NCBI GenBank assembly: GCA_018873245.2
Contig: JAEMBT020000006.1
Span: 11,788,387 to 11,852,386 of the forward strand
Source of the DNA: Archegozetes longisetosus
Taxonomy: Eukaryota; Arthropoda; Arachnida; Sarcoptiformes; Trhypochthoniidae
Length of the DNA: 64,000 bases
Direction of reading: 5' to 3'
The position numbers were made by a program, and so were the translations under genes. Below, piece by piece: positions 9,941 to 22,500 of this stretch. How positions within the stretch are numbered: position 1 is the first letter of the stretch; every line of letters starts with the position of its first letter. The notes beneath the pieces are model-generated. The model had not been told where the DNA came from. It made no database searches and saw nothing but the letters and a program-made list of their open reading frames with translations.

Positions 9941-12396
9941 TTTAGGTTGTTTGTTTTTGATTAGATACGTTTGACTTTAATCATCCATAATGTTCTTTAG
10001 ATTTTCTACTGAGTCACTTTTCAAATGAGTTACTATCAAAAATATTTATTATTGCCTAAAACTGAAATAATACTCTCATGGAGTCCGAACTGTAATATTA
10101 AAAAATATATTTTGATAGAGTTGTGATTAACAGTTTATTGATCAAACTGTTACCTCAAGTAAGCTGATAATTTACCGATTACTCCAACTTTATACTAAAA
10201 CATTTGACAAAAAGTGTAACTTCTGTGAATGAGTTTTCCGAAATTTTCAGCCTCCACTGTTTGACAGCAAGTTCGAATAAAGTTTAAACAAATGGAGTAA
10301 AAAACTTGCAAACATTCCAATCGAACCTTGTAATGAAAGACGGTTATTTTCAAACCTATAAATGCATATCGAACTCACAAGTAATACATTTAAAACTGAA
10401 CTCTGATATAGTTATGACTTATATTTAGTATGTTTGTTAAATAAAAATGAAACATTAAGATGAAACTAAATTTCGTTTAAGGCCTAATCGATGTATGTGT
10501 TAAACGACAGTGAAAAGTGCCGTTAATAACGCACTAATAATTTATTTGACCCATCATAAATAGCTGAATACAAACATGAATTAATATAAGAAACATGTTT
10601 GACTACCTATTGCCTCATATTTTGATTTAATCTTTTATCCACCCAACCTCCTCCATTTTCTCCAAAGCCACCTCTACTTCTGTTTCAGTCACCTCTGCAA
10701 TTATCTTTTCTTTTGGTAAACTCCATATCTACCTGACCTCTTCTTCAACTACTACCTTGATAACTATCTACTTGCTATTACTCATTACTATATATGCTTC
10801 GTTAAGCTAGTCTCTCACTATGAAATGTTTGCTGTGGAAGAAATAAGGCAGATCTTTGTTGTTAACTTATTAGGTCAAGTCCTTTGTGGTGACGAAGACT
10901 TAGCTCCTCTGACTGCTCCCTCGGGTCTACTATCATCTACCGACTGATTTGATCTTCAAAACCACCTTTTCAAATAACCAATTCTTAAATATACGGCAAG
11001 TTGACTATTGAATTTTGATCTCCTGTCACAACATAAGTTCTTTCTCGTTTTGCGTCTTGTTGGCAGGCTGCGCGAAGAGTAAACATTTGGTCGTGAACTT
11101 CGAAGCTGTGTTGTAGCGAACTCTACTTAAGAAAAGTTCTTGTCTGTCCAATCGTTTGGGGTGGAATATATACTTAATGAGGCATTGTCAGTCGCATTAG
11201 TAAAGACCAAACACTGTTTTTCAGACTGAAGTAAACTACATTCTCTTTATTGCTGAAAGACTAAAGTCATCCTCCGTCAAGTATGAATAAAGTTCTGTAT
11301 TGTGTCGCTCGTAAAGTCCATTTGTTGCAGCTCAAACATGCCATTGCGTCTCACTTCTAAATAGCAGTTGTTTTGTGCCAAAATAAGTTTTGATTAATGA
11401 TTCTCGATGAAAATCTAAATCTATCGGAAGTCCTATCGTAGAATGGACTGCGTTTGGTCGCCGTATGGATTGTTCAGCAATAATATAGAAGCTCTAGGTC
11501 TCATCTGAAACATTGATAGGGCTGCAATCTTTGGCCTTTAATCTAATCGTTAGACTCATTATATAGAAATGGATTGGAAAATACAGTTATGAACATCTTT
11601 TTCTTTTGTCTACTTATTGTCTCGAAGATAAAATCAAGATTTGTTTCTATTTGGGAATTTAGTTTTCGTTGCCTTTGTAACTGAAGTATTAGGAATCATT
11701 TTTTAAAACTTATCTGCGTTGTTGTATTGCATTTAATAAAATATTTTTACTTGAATTCATTTATTTGAACTAATTATAAGAATACTTGTATTATATAAAA
11801 ATCACTACATTTCAAGTTACAGGATCATTCAAATATCAATAGCCTACACTAAGTTATTCTAAATTATTTCAAAAATCTTTCAATGTTTTCAAATTTGTCT
11901 AGTTTTCTTAGGGTTTCGCATAATTTGTATTAATGTAATATTGAGTATTCGTTCCAAATTTTGAGAGCTTTATCTGAAAACTTATTCTTATTTAAAAATA
12001 GAAGTTTTTTGCGGTTTTCAGTTTGACAAATGCCACGACAAAAAAAGCATTTTCTGTTTAACCAATCACATTCTTATAAGGATTGAACTGATGCAACATA
12101 ATTGTTATGTCTGGCAGACAATTAAACATAAAGTTGGCCTTTAGACAGAAGTTGAGCATGTTTTCTCTAAGTTAAGCTTACGAATCAGTTTATACTGTTC
12201 AAACTTCACTTTGCTCAACTTGTCAGTACTCAAATTTTGACAGTGAGTCGCAGCTTCTTTCCGGAACTTCTATTGAATAAAAGTTGACCACCCATTCATT
12301 TTATCGCTTCTCATTTCCTTTAAATTTTAAGCATTTTATTCATAAAACTATTTTAATTTTCATGTTGTGCTAATTGAACGCTATTTTAGAGCCGAA
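9941..12396. other. Intergenic region with a possible retroelement relic
   Basis: The stretch 10640-11560 is less AT-rich than its surroundings. On the minus strand it has short readable pieces, one of which (about 11328-11298, ATNGLYERHN) resembles the NG-x-ERHN motif of gypsy-type integrases. Stops and frame changes are frequent and no LTR or terminal repeat was found. I therefore call only a possible old retroelement fragment. The rest is AT-rich with nothing recognisable. Confidence 0.25.
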
Positions 12397-13626
12397 ATGG
12401 AAACAAATATTAATAGTTTGCCAAATGAAATATTGTTAGAAATAATGTCACATTTATGTGTTTACGACAAAATTAATTGCAAATTTGTTAGCCTTCGCTG
12501 GCAACAATTGGCAGAAAAACTACTCAATCAAGAAAAAGCATTCCATTTCGGTCACCATTTGAGAATTTGCTGCGATTCGCATCACGAAGTTGTAGACCAA
12601 AAGGGTCTCACTTATTATTACGATAAAGTCGGCAAACTATTGGACGAAATGTCTCTAATGAGACAAATACTGAAACTGATCCCCAACTTGAAATCACTTC
12701 ACGTGTATCTCAGATGCGCAAAGACTATCGATGTAATTATGGAGAACTGCAAAGATATCGAATGTCTAACATTGATCTCATTCGATGATCGAGTCATGTT
12801 GAGTGCAGTCGCAATGATTGTGAAGTTTGGCAAAACTTTGAGGCACCTGAAGATTTGCGATGAGTCCCGAGCGATAGCTCGCAACGGTATGGAAGGTGTG
12901 ATGGCAAACATGCTTTCGTATTGTCCTAAACTAGAAATCTTTCATTTATTCCGTATACAACTGAATGGCACGAGTTGTCTAATGATGAGCGATACCATCA
13001 AAGAAATCTCAACTCAAATTGGTTCTAATTCAATCAAAGCGCTAATAAAGAGAAAGAATTACTCAAACTTGGAAAATCTTATAATTCGTGATTCAATCAT
13101 TAATTTGTTTCGTTTGCGACTAATTTGTATGTCTTTCCTAAACATCAAAAAACTATTCATTGAGTCGTATTCGGATTGCGACAACTTTACAGAATTCAGT
13201 TTAATCGGTCAAATGTCACGTTTAGAGCAGCTGGAAGTGAATTTCATACCAAAGCTTTACAGACAAGACATTTCAATAGACAAGGAGTTATCAAATATAT
13301 TTTCTGGGTGTAGAAATTTGAGCAAGATTTCTTTCTTCAACTGTACAAATGTGGAAATAAGCAATATTTCGTTAATCCAAATGAGTGCCTGTTGCGTCAA
13401 CATGAGACACATTCATTTCTGGCGATTCGGGGACATGACTAAGGTTACCATCGAAGGGATCAGAGCTTTGACAACACTGAATAAGTTGGAATATTTAGCT
13501 CTCGATGCTTTGCAATCTAATCGAAATCAAAGTTTGCTTAAATACTGGAGTCACACACTGATGGACTTAAGTCAATCACTTAAATTCATTTATTTGATGG
13601 ACAGTCAAATGACGAGAAAGGCCTGA
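12397..13626 (+). CDS. F-box protein with degenerate leucine-rich repeats
   Basis: Intronless, 409 residues from ATG 12397; the longer open frame from 12367 starts with GTG. An F-box lies at about residues 4-45 (SLPNEILLEIMSHL, then CKFVSLRWQQLAEKLL). It would bind Skp1 in an SCF ubiquitin ligase. The remainder consists of irregular leucine/isoleucine repeats (LKSLHVYL, LRHLKIC, LEIFHLF, LENLIIRDS, LEQLEVNF, LEYLALDA), the usual FBXL-type substrate-binding arc. No specific orthologue is evident; such genes expand in arthropod genomes. A poly(A) signal AATAAA lies at 13787-13792. Confidence 0.85.
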   Translation: METNINSLPNEILLEIMSHLCVYDKINCKFVSLRWQQLAEKLLNQEKAFHFGHHLRICCDSHHEVVDQKGLTYYYDKVGKLLDEMSLMRQILKLIPNLKSLHVYLRCAKTIDVIMENCKDIECLTLISFDDRVMLSAVAMIVKFGKTLRHLKICDESRAIARNGMEGVMANMLSYCPKLEIFHLFRIQLNGTSCLMMSDTIKEISTQIGSNSIKALIKRKNYSNLENLIIRDSIINLFRLRLICMSFLNIKKLFIESYSDCDNFTEFSLIGQMSRLEQLEVNFIPKLYRQDISIDKELSNIFSGCRNLSKISFFNCTNVEISNISLIQMSACCVNMRHIHFWRFGDMTKVTIEGIRALTTLNKLEYLALDALQSNRNQSLLKYWSHTLMDLSQSLKFIYLMDSQMTRKA

Positions 13627-14739
13627 GAATTGATACTCTTTTAGACGTATGTTTTTAATATTCATGAAAATACATCTCAACCTATCCAAATCTTGTATTA
13701 GATTATTCTTCTTTTAAATGTTTGAATTTTTAAATTTACAAATTATCAGAATATTAAACAAATTGAAAACTTATTGAAATATTTTCAATAAATTAATTTT
13801 ATGGTCATGTGCAATTTCATAGTGATGTACAATTTTATTTTTAATGTCAATCTTCACTTAAACCATTTCGCAACAGTCAGTAATCACTATGTTGTGTAGT
13901 AATTGCTTTAAACTAATGATGAACGAATTAAGTTAGCTATAATTAGCATTTGTTTTTGCTAACCATACGAAGGGTTGTATGAAAATGAAACCCTTTGGTT
14001 TATCTCCTAGTTTACAGTTTGATAGATGTGATAAAAAATTTAGAATCTATAGAAGCCATGTGAACGAGACATAATGACAACGAATTTGAGGGCTACATCC
14101 GATCCCTCGTAGTACTTAATTAGTGGTAATTAAAAAGCCTCAGCCTAATTAAGGTTTGGTAATAACTGACTGAAAAACTAATTATCGAGTCCATGAATTA
14201 TTTATTAGTTTTGTAGCCTAACTTGGGTTTGGAGGTCGTTGTACGCTATATCTAATTTTTGATTGATTACTAAAATTCTATCATATTATTGTATAGCAAG
14301 CAAACAATCTAATGATTAGTGACTAAATTCACTTTAAAGTATTGAATACCAAATTCAATCATCTCTAATGGACTCTAAATTTAAAGCTAAAGTGTTGAAC
14401 GCTTATGAAGCCATGATTCATGTGAATATTTAAGACTTATTAATGATATGAATTCCATTGATATAAATCTAGCCTTTTGTGAAGAAATATAACAAAAAGA
14501 AAATACTAAACGTTTTTGAACACCGCGCAATTTGTTAAATCAGGTCAATATGATGAGAAAAGTAGAATTTCAATATTGAAACATAGATAAGAAATAGATT
14601 TAGTTAGCAAACTAATTGAACTGACAGTAACAGCTAAGTTTCTAATAAAACGTTTCATATTCTTAGTTGTAAGTAATTCATCTTTTTATGTTTCTATATC
14701 ACTAACTCATAAAACAAGTTAATAAACTATGAGCAAATA
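13627..14739. other. Intergenic region downstream of the F-box gene
   Basis: AT-rich, non-coding. Nothing recognised beyond the F-box poly(A) signal near 13787. Confidence 0.4.
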
Positions 14740-14748
14740 ATCGTATCT

Positions 14749-15434
14749 GGGTGACAATCATTTGACCGACAATCATTTGACCGACACTCATTTAACCGAC
14801 AGGTACAGTTGTGTCAGAATAAATTATTCCAGTGAATTACTGACAGGTGGTTAAAAATCCTTATTTCATTAAAAACACTGAATGCGTGATATCAGAGAGA
14901 TATGATTTTTTAAAAAGTTCAATCAAAGCCAAAATACTACAAACTTGAATGAAAATAAATCTATTATGACTAATATGTACGAAATGACTAATAAAAGAAG
15001 CATTCGATCACTTCATAATCAACGATTTGTAAACATCTTTTGCAATGAAATAGAAATAATTTTTTTAGATTGTTTATTCCGATATTGCGTCACTTGTAAA
15101 GAACTAATAATTTTTGTTAATATTTGTTCAAGAGTTTTTTAAACATGATTATTTATAAATTTTTTCCATTGAAACATATATTGAATTTTATTATATGAAT
15201 AAAGTATGATGTGAGCTCATTGTTTAAAACAAAATCCGAAAAAGAGGTTACCTCGAGATAGGCTTTTTTATTATCGGGACGTTCATATGTCGGTTAAATG
15301 AATGTCGATCAAGTGTACCTGTCGGTCAAATGAGTGTCGGTCAAATGAGTGTCGGTCAAACGTTCCTGTCGGTCAAATGAGTGTCGGTCAAATGATTGTC
15401 GGCCAAATGATTGTCGGTCAAATGTACTAAACCC
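14749..15434. mobile_element. Foldback-like element with inverted arrays of a 15-bp unit
   Basis: The element is flanked by a perfect 9-bp direct repeat ATCGTATCT (14740-14748 and 15435-15443). It starts GGGTGACAATCATTTGACC; the complement of its right end reads GGGTTTAGTACATTTGACC. The left end holds about three copies of a unit like GACCGACAATCATTT (14752-14803). The right end holds about ten inverted copies (15285-15430; GTCGGTCAAATGATT and variants). The interior 14806-15060 is related to the left part of the Tc1-type element at 49866-50234. Terminal inverted arrays of short units plus a 9-bp target duplication resemble foldback or MULE-type elements. No transposase is present. Confidence 0.7.
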
Positions 15435-15443
15435 ATCGTATCT

Positions 15444-18400
15444 TTATATTTGTAATCTTACACTAAACTGAGTAGAGATATTACGAGTTGCTTCAATTTG
15501 ACCAGATTCCACGTATGAGAACTGAATTACGCGATCTATTTTTGACTCATAAAATGTTTTTAATTCAGTTATTACTAAAATGAGTATGAATTTAAGCATT
15601 ATATTAGAGCTAACAAAAAGTTAGACTTCCTCATTAAAAACATAGTTTTCACGAACAAAAACAATAAATTAATCAAAAAAAAACGTAGAGCCAATTATCT
15701 TTTAAAAGTACTGCAATATTAGAGCATTTCAAATAATTATAAACTGAAATTAGTCTTTATTAAAATTTTGCAACAATCAAATTGCTACACTTTTGCCATT
15801 AATCGTGAAATTATTGTTATCGAGCGACTTATTTGCAACACAATAATAATTGTTTAGAGATTGTTAAGTAGCATGAAAGTCTCGTGACAAAAAAAGTTAT
15901 AATAAGTATTTTTAGGAAAAAAACAAATTGTATGATCCATTAGGAAGAAACAATTGAGTATATGGCTATAAAAAACGTGGTGACAACAACAAAAGCACAA
16001 GCTTGAAAATAGTTTCAAATTGAATGTTGCGCTTACGAAAGACTCAATTGAGAACAAATACCATGAATCCTTTAAATGAGATTGAGCTAAATTTAAACTA
16101 TTCTTTAATAGTGAGCCAAGTCCACTGTAATTAAAAGACAATGAAATCATATGTTTAACTGTTTTTCTTTTCTTTCCGTTTGTTTAGCTAATGAGATCAG
16201 TTTTAAACCTGAACGTTCAAATGCATTTTTGATCAGATAAAAGACTTTCCCATATAAGATTAGTGAATATATGTAGCAAATGTATTTATAAACATGAATA
16301 TGACTGTCAATCTTTCTCACAACCATGTAATTGATTGAATACGGTTCAGTGCGAAGATAACTCTCGAGTAGATGTGAGAATTTGGATAGATATTGAAAGG
16401 ATTCCCAAATCAAATTTTTGAGCTATAATTTTGTTGTACCCAAAACTTTTCTATTATAACAAACCACTAATATATCAATATGACACTTGAGTATCTGAAG
16501 TCTATAATCAAAATGTTTGCATCCTTACGACCACAATCAAAAGCAATTTGAATTTAATAGAAAAAATTACAAGTTTGCAAAATAACACGGTATAATAGAA
16601 GTAAAGTTATGACAAGTAGTGAATTAATTATAATTATAGTTTAGCGGTCCTGAAATATGATTTTAATAATTTACCTTTTCGTATGCCTTGTTTTTGTCGA
16701 AATGTTGAATGCTATAAATACTAATACTCGTTATCGTCAATGAGTTCAAGTGTGTTCGCATTTAACCCCGTCTCAGAGTCATTAAAATTAACCCTAACAT
16801 CAATCTTGCTGTTTATTCAATTGAGAATTGTCGAAAAAACGGAACGAAACAAACATCAATTTCTTAGGGAGTCACAAAAACTGATACAATACAACTTTGT
16901 GATCGATTCAGTGATACTTTTTGACCCTCAACTTAATTAGTATATTGATGATATCCCAATTTGGAGGTCAGATCTAGATGATAAGCAAGAATTTTTTCAT
17001 AAATATTCAAAAATAGATTCAAGTTAGCAATTGATTGTTGGTGTGACTGAGAGAAAGAGCTGGTAGTGGTGTAAATGAGAAAGACATATTGGAAACTACA
17101 TCCTACTTGTTATATTTCTATTGATCAATTCAAATGGTAATTATTATTCCAATCTTATTCTAATGTTTTGCGGCTGTTCGAGTGCTAAGCAATTAGCATA
17201 TCACTAGGAGGTCCTATTCAGCTATTCATTGATAGAATAGTCAAAATTAAGTTCTAAACTAAATTAAATTAATGTCCCATTTATACATTATAATTTAATA
17301 GTTATCTAGTCATCTATCTATACATGATATATATCGATCATGAATCAAATGCTTTCAATTGACTGCCAGCAAAACCAAATTATTGACAATCTATCTTAAC
17401 AATCTATCGATTTTGTCCTGCTATTTTTGCCAAAACCACAAAATTTGACTAAATTGAAACGATTTACGCTATGATTAAGATTGACATAATTTTATACATG
17501 GTTATTAAAGTAGTTGATAGGAATGAAAATATATAGTTTACAAGTTGCATGCAAATGATAACAGGAATAGGGTCTTTGACTATCATTTGATTAATATGAC
17601 GCATTAATGCATTAAATAAACTTGACGAGCTATCAAACTAAATTTCACTTCACTATTTCATTTCGAAAATATTTCCACTCATTCCCACTGGTCATTAAAA
17701 AACTTAACAACTTTAGTGTTGCGTTAACTCGCATTTTTGCTTTATCTCAACGCATAGTTTCGACTAATACTTTGCGTGCAGTTATGCAACTCGTAGAACA
17801 TGATCCTCTTAAATAAGTTGATCTTCAATAGGTTTGTTTTTCAATCTGAAGCTCTGACAGCCACCAAGACTTGAAGTATGGAAAGAGAGTTGAAACAAAT
17901 GTATTATTTTGGCAGGTTTTAAGAGATATCTATAGACTTATTAGGAAAATGGGCCGATATGAGTTATGGTGTGTATGATTGTTGGCATAGTCACACAAAA
18001 CCATAGTCATTAAGTTATATAATATATTCAAGGTTAGTGTACCTAACAGTATATAAATTAGAGACAACCTGAAAATTGGGCTTTTGCGTAAAGTAAAAGC
18101 TTGGCAAGTATTCCTGTTTTCAAGTGTCAAATCTGGGAATTGATGATTTGGTATACCATAAGTCTATAAATTGACAAGCATGATCTATGATCTAATCGTG
18201 ATAAGATTATTTGACAATACGACTCCAGTCTAGACTAGAGACAAATGGTTTCTTATAAAAGCAACACAAAGCTTTAGGGTTTGACTTAATAGATAATACC
18301 TGTAGTATTGAATAAGATATTAGTTAGTATTCCATGTGTCCATTTTTGTAAGAATGAAAAGAGGCTAATGCCTTATGCGCTGATTGCAGTTTAGATGTTT

Positions 18401-19166
18401 AGATGCATGAATCCCTCTATAAGCGTATAATTATGGGCATCATTTGGCAGATGCCATCAGATTGCGTTTAATAGCATTCGGCTTACGAGTTGCTGGTCAT
18501 TGACAATGCTCTCAGTTTCGTGACGGAATATAATTTGTTTTCTAGAGCTTTACTTATTTGAAATAAAAATCGTAAATTGCTTCATATTTATGTATTTGTC
18601 AGTGTGATGGTCAACATATTTAAAAGTCTCTTAGGTATGTCGATCTAATTAGATAATCGCATGATTATTAAATTAGATTATAGATTAAACTAAACTTTTA
18701 TCTAAAGCTCTCAGGCGTTTGATGAACGCTGCCTATGAGAAGTTGAAAGTTTATATAAAAAATTATCTTAGGCTTTATGAAAGTACATGAAAGAAGATCA
18801 TTAACTATTTTAAGAAAGTTGTTAACTTTTATGTTATTTTTTACTTTAAATAAAGAGTATATGGAAATTATTTTAATTGCAGTTAGATTTAAAAGTCCGA
18901 CTGTTTGAATCAACACATAAGAAAATTGTTTTCTTGAACTTAGAATTAATTCAAATTAAATACAAAACTACTAACTATTGAATTATTATATCGGAAATAG
19001 ATTATGAATTAATCTTAATTTTAGTGATTGTTGTATTCACGAAATCATGTAGAGTTGTTCTAGGTTTGAAAGTAAGCCCATAATCAAATACACCAAATAC
19101 ACCAACGCCTTTGGTGGGGATAGTTCTATATTAAGGCTGCCCTAATTTGTTTTCCGCTTTAAATTG
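15444..19166. other. Long gene-poor AT-rich region
   Basis: About 3.7 kb with only short chance ORFs (for example at 15854-16413 and 16740-16940), none with recognisable content, codon bias or splice support. I see no repeats shared with the rest of the window. Confidence 0.4.
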
Positions 19167-19240
19167 CAAAGTTAGTTCAGTTAGGCAATGCAAAGTTGGT
19201 TCAGTTAAAGCAATACAAAGTTAGTTCAGTTAAAGCGATG
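19167..19240. repeat. Three tandem copies of a 25-bp unit
   Basis: The unit CAAAGTTAGTTCAGTTAAAG plus five bases (GCAATG or similar) occurs three times in a row with few changes. It lies about 270-340 bases before the start codon of the tropomyosin-like gene, in its presumed promoter. A TATATATA run follows near 19317. Confidence 0.6.
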
Positions 19241-19504
19241 CATGCTTATTAACAGCTAGAAAGAGAGAGGGCAAGACAGAGATCTCTACGTTTTTGCTTA
19301 CCAGTTCAAACGTTTTTATATATATCAGATGTGATGTGAAGTTTATTTTTGGCAGTCAAGTGTCCCTCATATTTATGTGCCAAACATCTTCTGTATTATT
19401 ACAGTTAAGCAAATGTCCTCAACTTGAATACTACGTCTTGTTTTATTCTGACTAAATCTCATTTTCTTAGTTTCATCTTTATTACAAATGAAACATTTTA
19501 AGTG

Positions 19505-22500
19505 ATGCCACAACAGAATGATATGTCACAAGTTATAATTGATAGAACTGCTGATGGGGCTGAGGATCACTTGAATGCCGGGTCTGACGGTAATTTCAAT
19601 TTGAGTGTTGACGGTCAGGATAGTGGTCAAGATAGCGGTCAAAATGAATCGGACTTGGAAACAGAAGAGTTCGCCAAACTGAGATGTTCTAGCATTCAGA
19701 CTGAAGTTATTAGTGAACGGAGGAGAAGAAATCCAAGTGCCGGATATCCAGGTCTAGCGTTCGGCAGTTCCATATTTTCATCAGGAACTATCATGAAGTT
19801 TAGAGTTATTTCTAACGAACTTCACAACATTCAGAACGTGCAGCTAAAAAGGGTGAGAAGTTGATTGATATTTGAATAGAACTAATCTAATTTAATATCT
19901 ATTAGTATAAAGTGAAACAGGCTTTTGCCTTGAACTGTCATTGCAATTGTCGGACAATATAATAATTATTATTTTGTTTTTCATTTCTACCGGCAAAGTC
20001 GGGTCAATAGCAAGAAACGAAACTGAAAAATTAAAAATTTATTTATATCAACTAAAATAATTATCTTTACATATAATTTAAAGATCGTTTAGTAATAGCA
20101 TAATGAAGTTGACTGAGAAAATTGAGTTTAATGAATGTCAGAGTGTTATTGAGGATATTCAGTAAGTGTAATATCTAGTTAGTAGCTAGTTATAAATGAA
20201 TAAACGCAAGGATCGTGAAAGAATTAATGACCGATGTTGAAAATCATACTTTTGAGTGAATAATTATTTTTAAAAAGCTTAACATTAACTTTTCTTAACA
20301 AATGAATAGTATTAGCAAATTATTAATTATAAGATACTGCAATATATCAGCCCTAAAATGAAATATATCTTTCAAACTTTTTCGGTCTAATATTCTTTGT
20401 GAACTTTAGTGTTATTATTTCCCAAATGATTGATCTTCTTAGAGGTGTTTTTAATTAAAATTCATATAACGGCAAAATGTAATTTTGAGGTTAAAATTGT
20501 CGATTGTTTAGATGAATAATGTTTAGTTTGAGGTAAAATATCCAAACGGAACCTTTTATGAAAATGAAATAAAAAAGAAAAATGTCCAATTTTCTATTCT
20601 TATTGCAAGCGATAATAATATTTTGCCAGTAATTACAGTTAACTGTTAATTAAACGAAGGTTGCGTGTTTCTTTCAAACGTTGATCCAAATATTTGTTTC
20701 AACTCCTATCAAAATTGCAATAGCAGCAAAATTAAAGTATATTCTAAATTGTTTTTAATCAATCTAATTATCATAAGTCACAGCATATCAAACTAAGGAT
20801 CAGTTAATCTCTTATGTATAACAATTTTATGGAAGATCTTCAAATTTGTCATTAATAACAAAATTCAGACAAATATAGGAAGAGCTGTGTTGAGGAAATA
20901 TAAAACCTATTATACTATCCAATGGATAAAATGATTTATGCATGTTGTAAATCTCTAGCCATTGGAGCAAATTAAGTAAAGCGACTAATAAATTTAGGCT
21001 TCATTTAGCTGAGTCATTAAATTGGGTCTAGTGGGCGAAAACTGTTTGAATTTTGTATAAATACTTTATAATCTGTTTTTTATTGTTTCTTGTTCTTGTT
21101 TAAAACAATTCAGAAGCTAATTAAAGATATGCGGAAAAGTTGATATCATATGATGATATGTATCTGTTCATTATTAAACTTTATGGAATAAAATCTAAGG
21201 TGTGCTTTTGCTTTCCTTAGCTTTTCCTTAGTCTTTTATAATTTACCAATTAACAATCAATTAAAATAATAAAATCATTTGTTAAGACTTGTTTTTCTTT
21301 CCGTATTTTTATATTTTTTTCCACTTCATTAATTTATTAGCTCATTAAAAAAATTTATCCATTTTTTAAAAGTAAGGATAGATCGCAAACGTTTTATGTG
21401 GAATTAATAAATAATATTTTTCGCAGACACTCTGAGTTTAAGGCATTAAATTAAAATCTGTTTAAATGTTGAACTTTTTCAACTTAATTTAGAGATGAAT
21501 TATTAGGACTTTGTAATAAATTAGACATTCTGGCAAATGTTTTGATCAAAACTTTGTTATCTATTATCCCATCAATTGGTGTATAATTGCAAACACACGC
21601 ATAAGTCAGAAGTTTCTTATTTGGAGAGAGTATTCATTTCTAAATATGTTATTTAATAACCACATTGGGGCAAAACAAATCAATTTGAATTGGTTCCTAA
21701 ACTCATTTGATGAGAAATGACATATAAATGATAGAATTTGGCAAAATCAGATTGGCTACAGCTTTTGGATAGATGATAAGAGTGATTAAATGTAAAAGTT
21801 TGATGAACTAATGCTAAGTATTGTCAACTTGAAAATAAAGGCGTTGTTTCGCAAATTAGCATCAAATAGCTATTTAATATTGTGTGAAAATAGAGAATTA
21901 ACTTATTTCTAATTCAATTCCAAGGTAAATAATCTCTTAAATTATGTGCCAAAAGCTTTGTAATAACAAGCGCTCGGATAAACTTCATTTATTTATAGAT
22001 ATATATTTGTTATTTAATACCTTAATTGGGTTTTGTATTGAAATAGTTGTTTGTTTGAAAGTTTTATTTGAATAATCATAAAAGAAAATAGTTGTGCCAT
22101 TTGAAAGATTTGGCAGATTTTCTTTTCCTCTTTTGTTCGCCATGTATGATACGATCAAATCTGAAATTTATGCAAAAAGTTTTATACAATAACTGAAACA
22201 AGTATTATGCAAATCGTTTATATCGCTAAACACGATTTTTTTATCGAGTATCTCATAAGCAGTGTTTATCTTCCTTATTATCTCAATTATTATTGAAATC
22301 ATTCTTTCAACAGTCTATTTTCAATGAGTCGCATTAATTGTCTTCAATATTGCAAATAATAGCTGCATAAAAAGTGTGTCTTCCCTTCAGGGCTAACTTA
22401 TTTCTCAGATATTATTTTAAATAAATATTGTTTTAATTGTTTCAGAAACTTCATACGTTTAATGGTTATAAACTAATTTGGAGTATATATAGGCTTCAGA

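Noticed and set aside
10640..11560. Possible gypsy-type retroelement
   Set aside because: Only one short integrase-like phrase, no LTR, no reverse transcriptase motif; kept only as a weak note on the region.
15285..15434. Regularly spaced repeats that might be taken for a CRISPR array
   Set aside because: Units are contiguous 15-mers without spacers in a eukaryotic context and belong to the end of a mobile element.
15854..16413. Two adjacent minus-strand ORFs of 98 and 88 codons
   Set aside because: Phe/Leu/Ile/Tyr-rich composition expected from AT-rich DNA; no splice support, start context or known motif.
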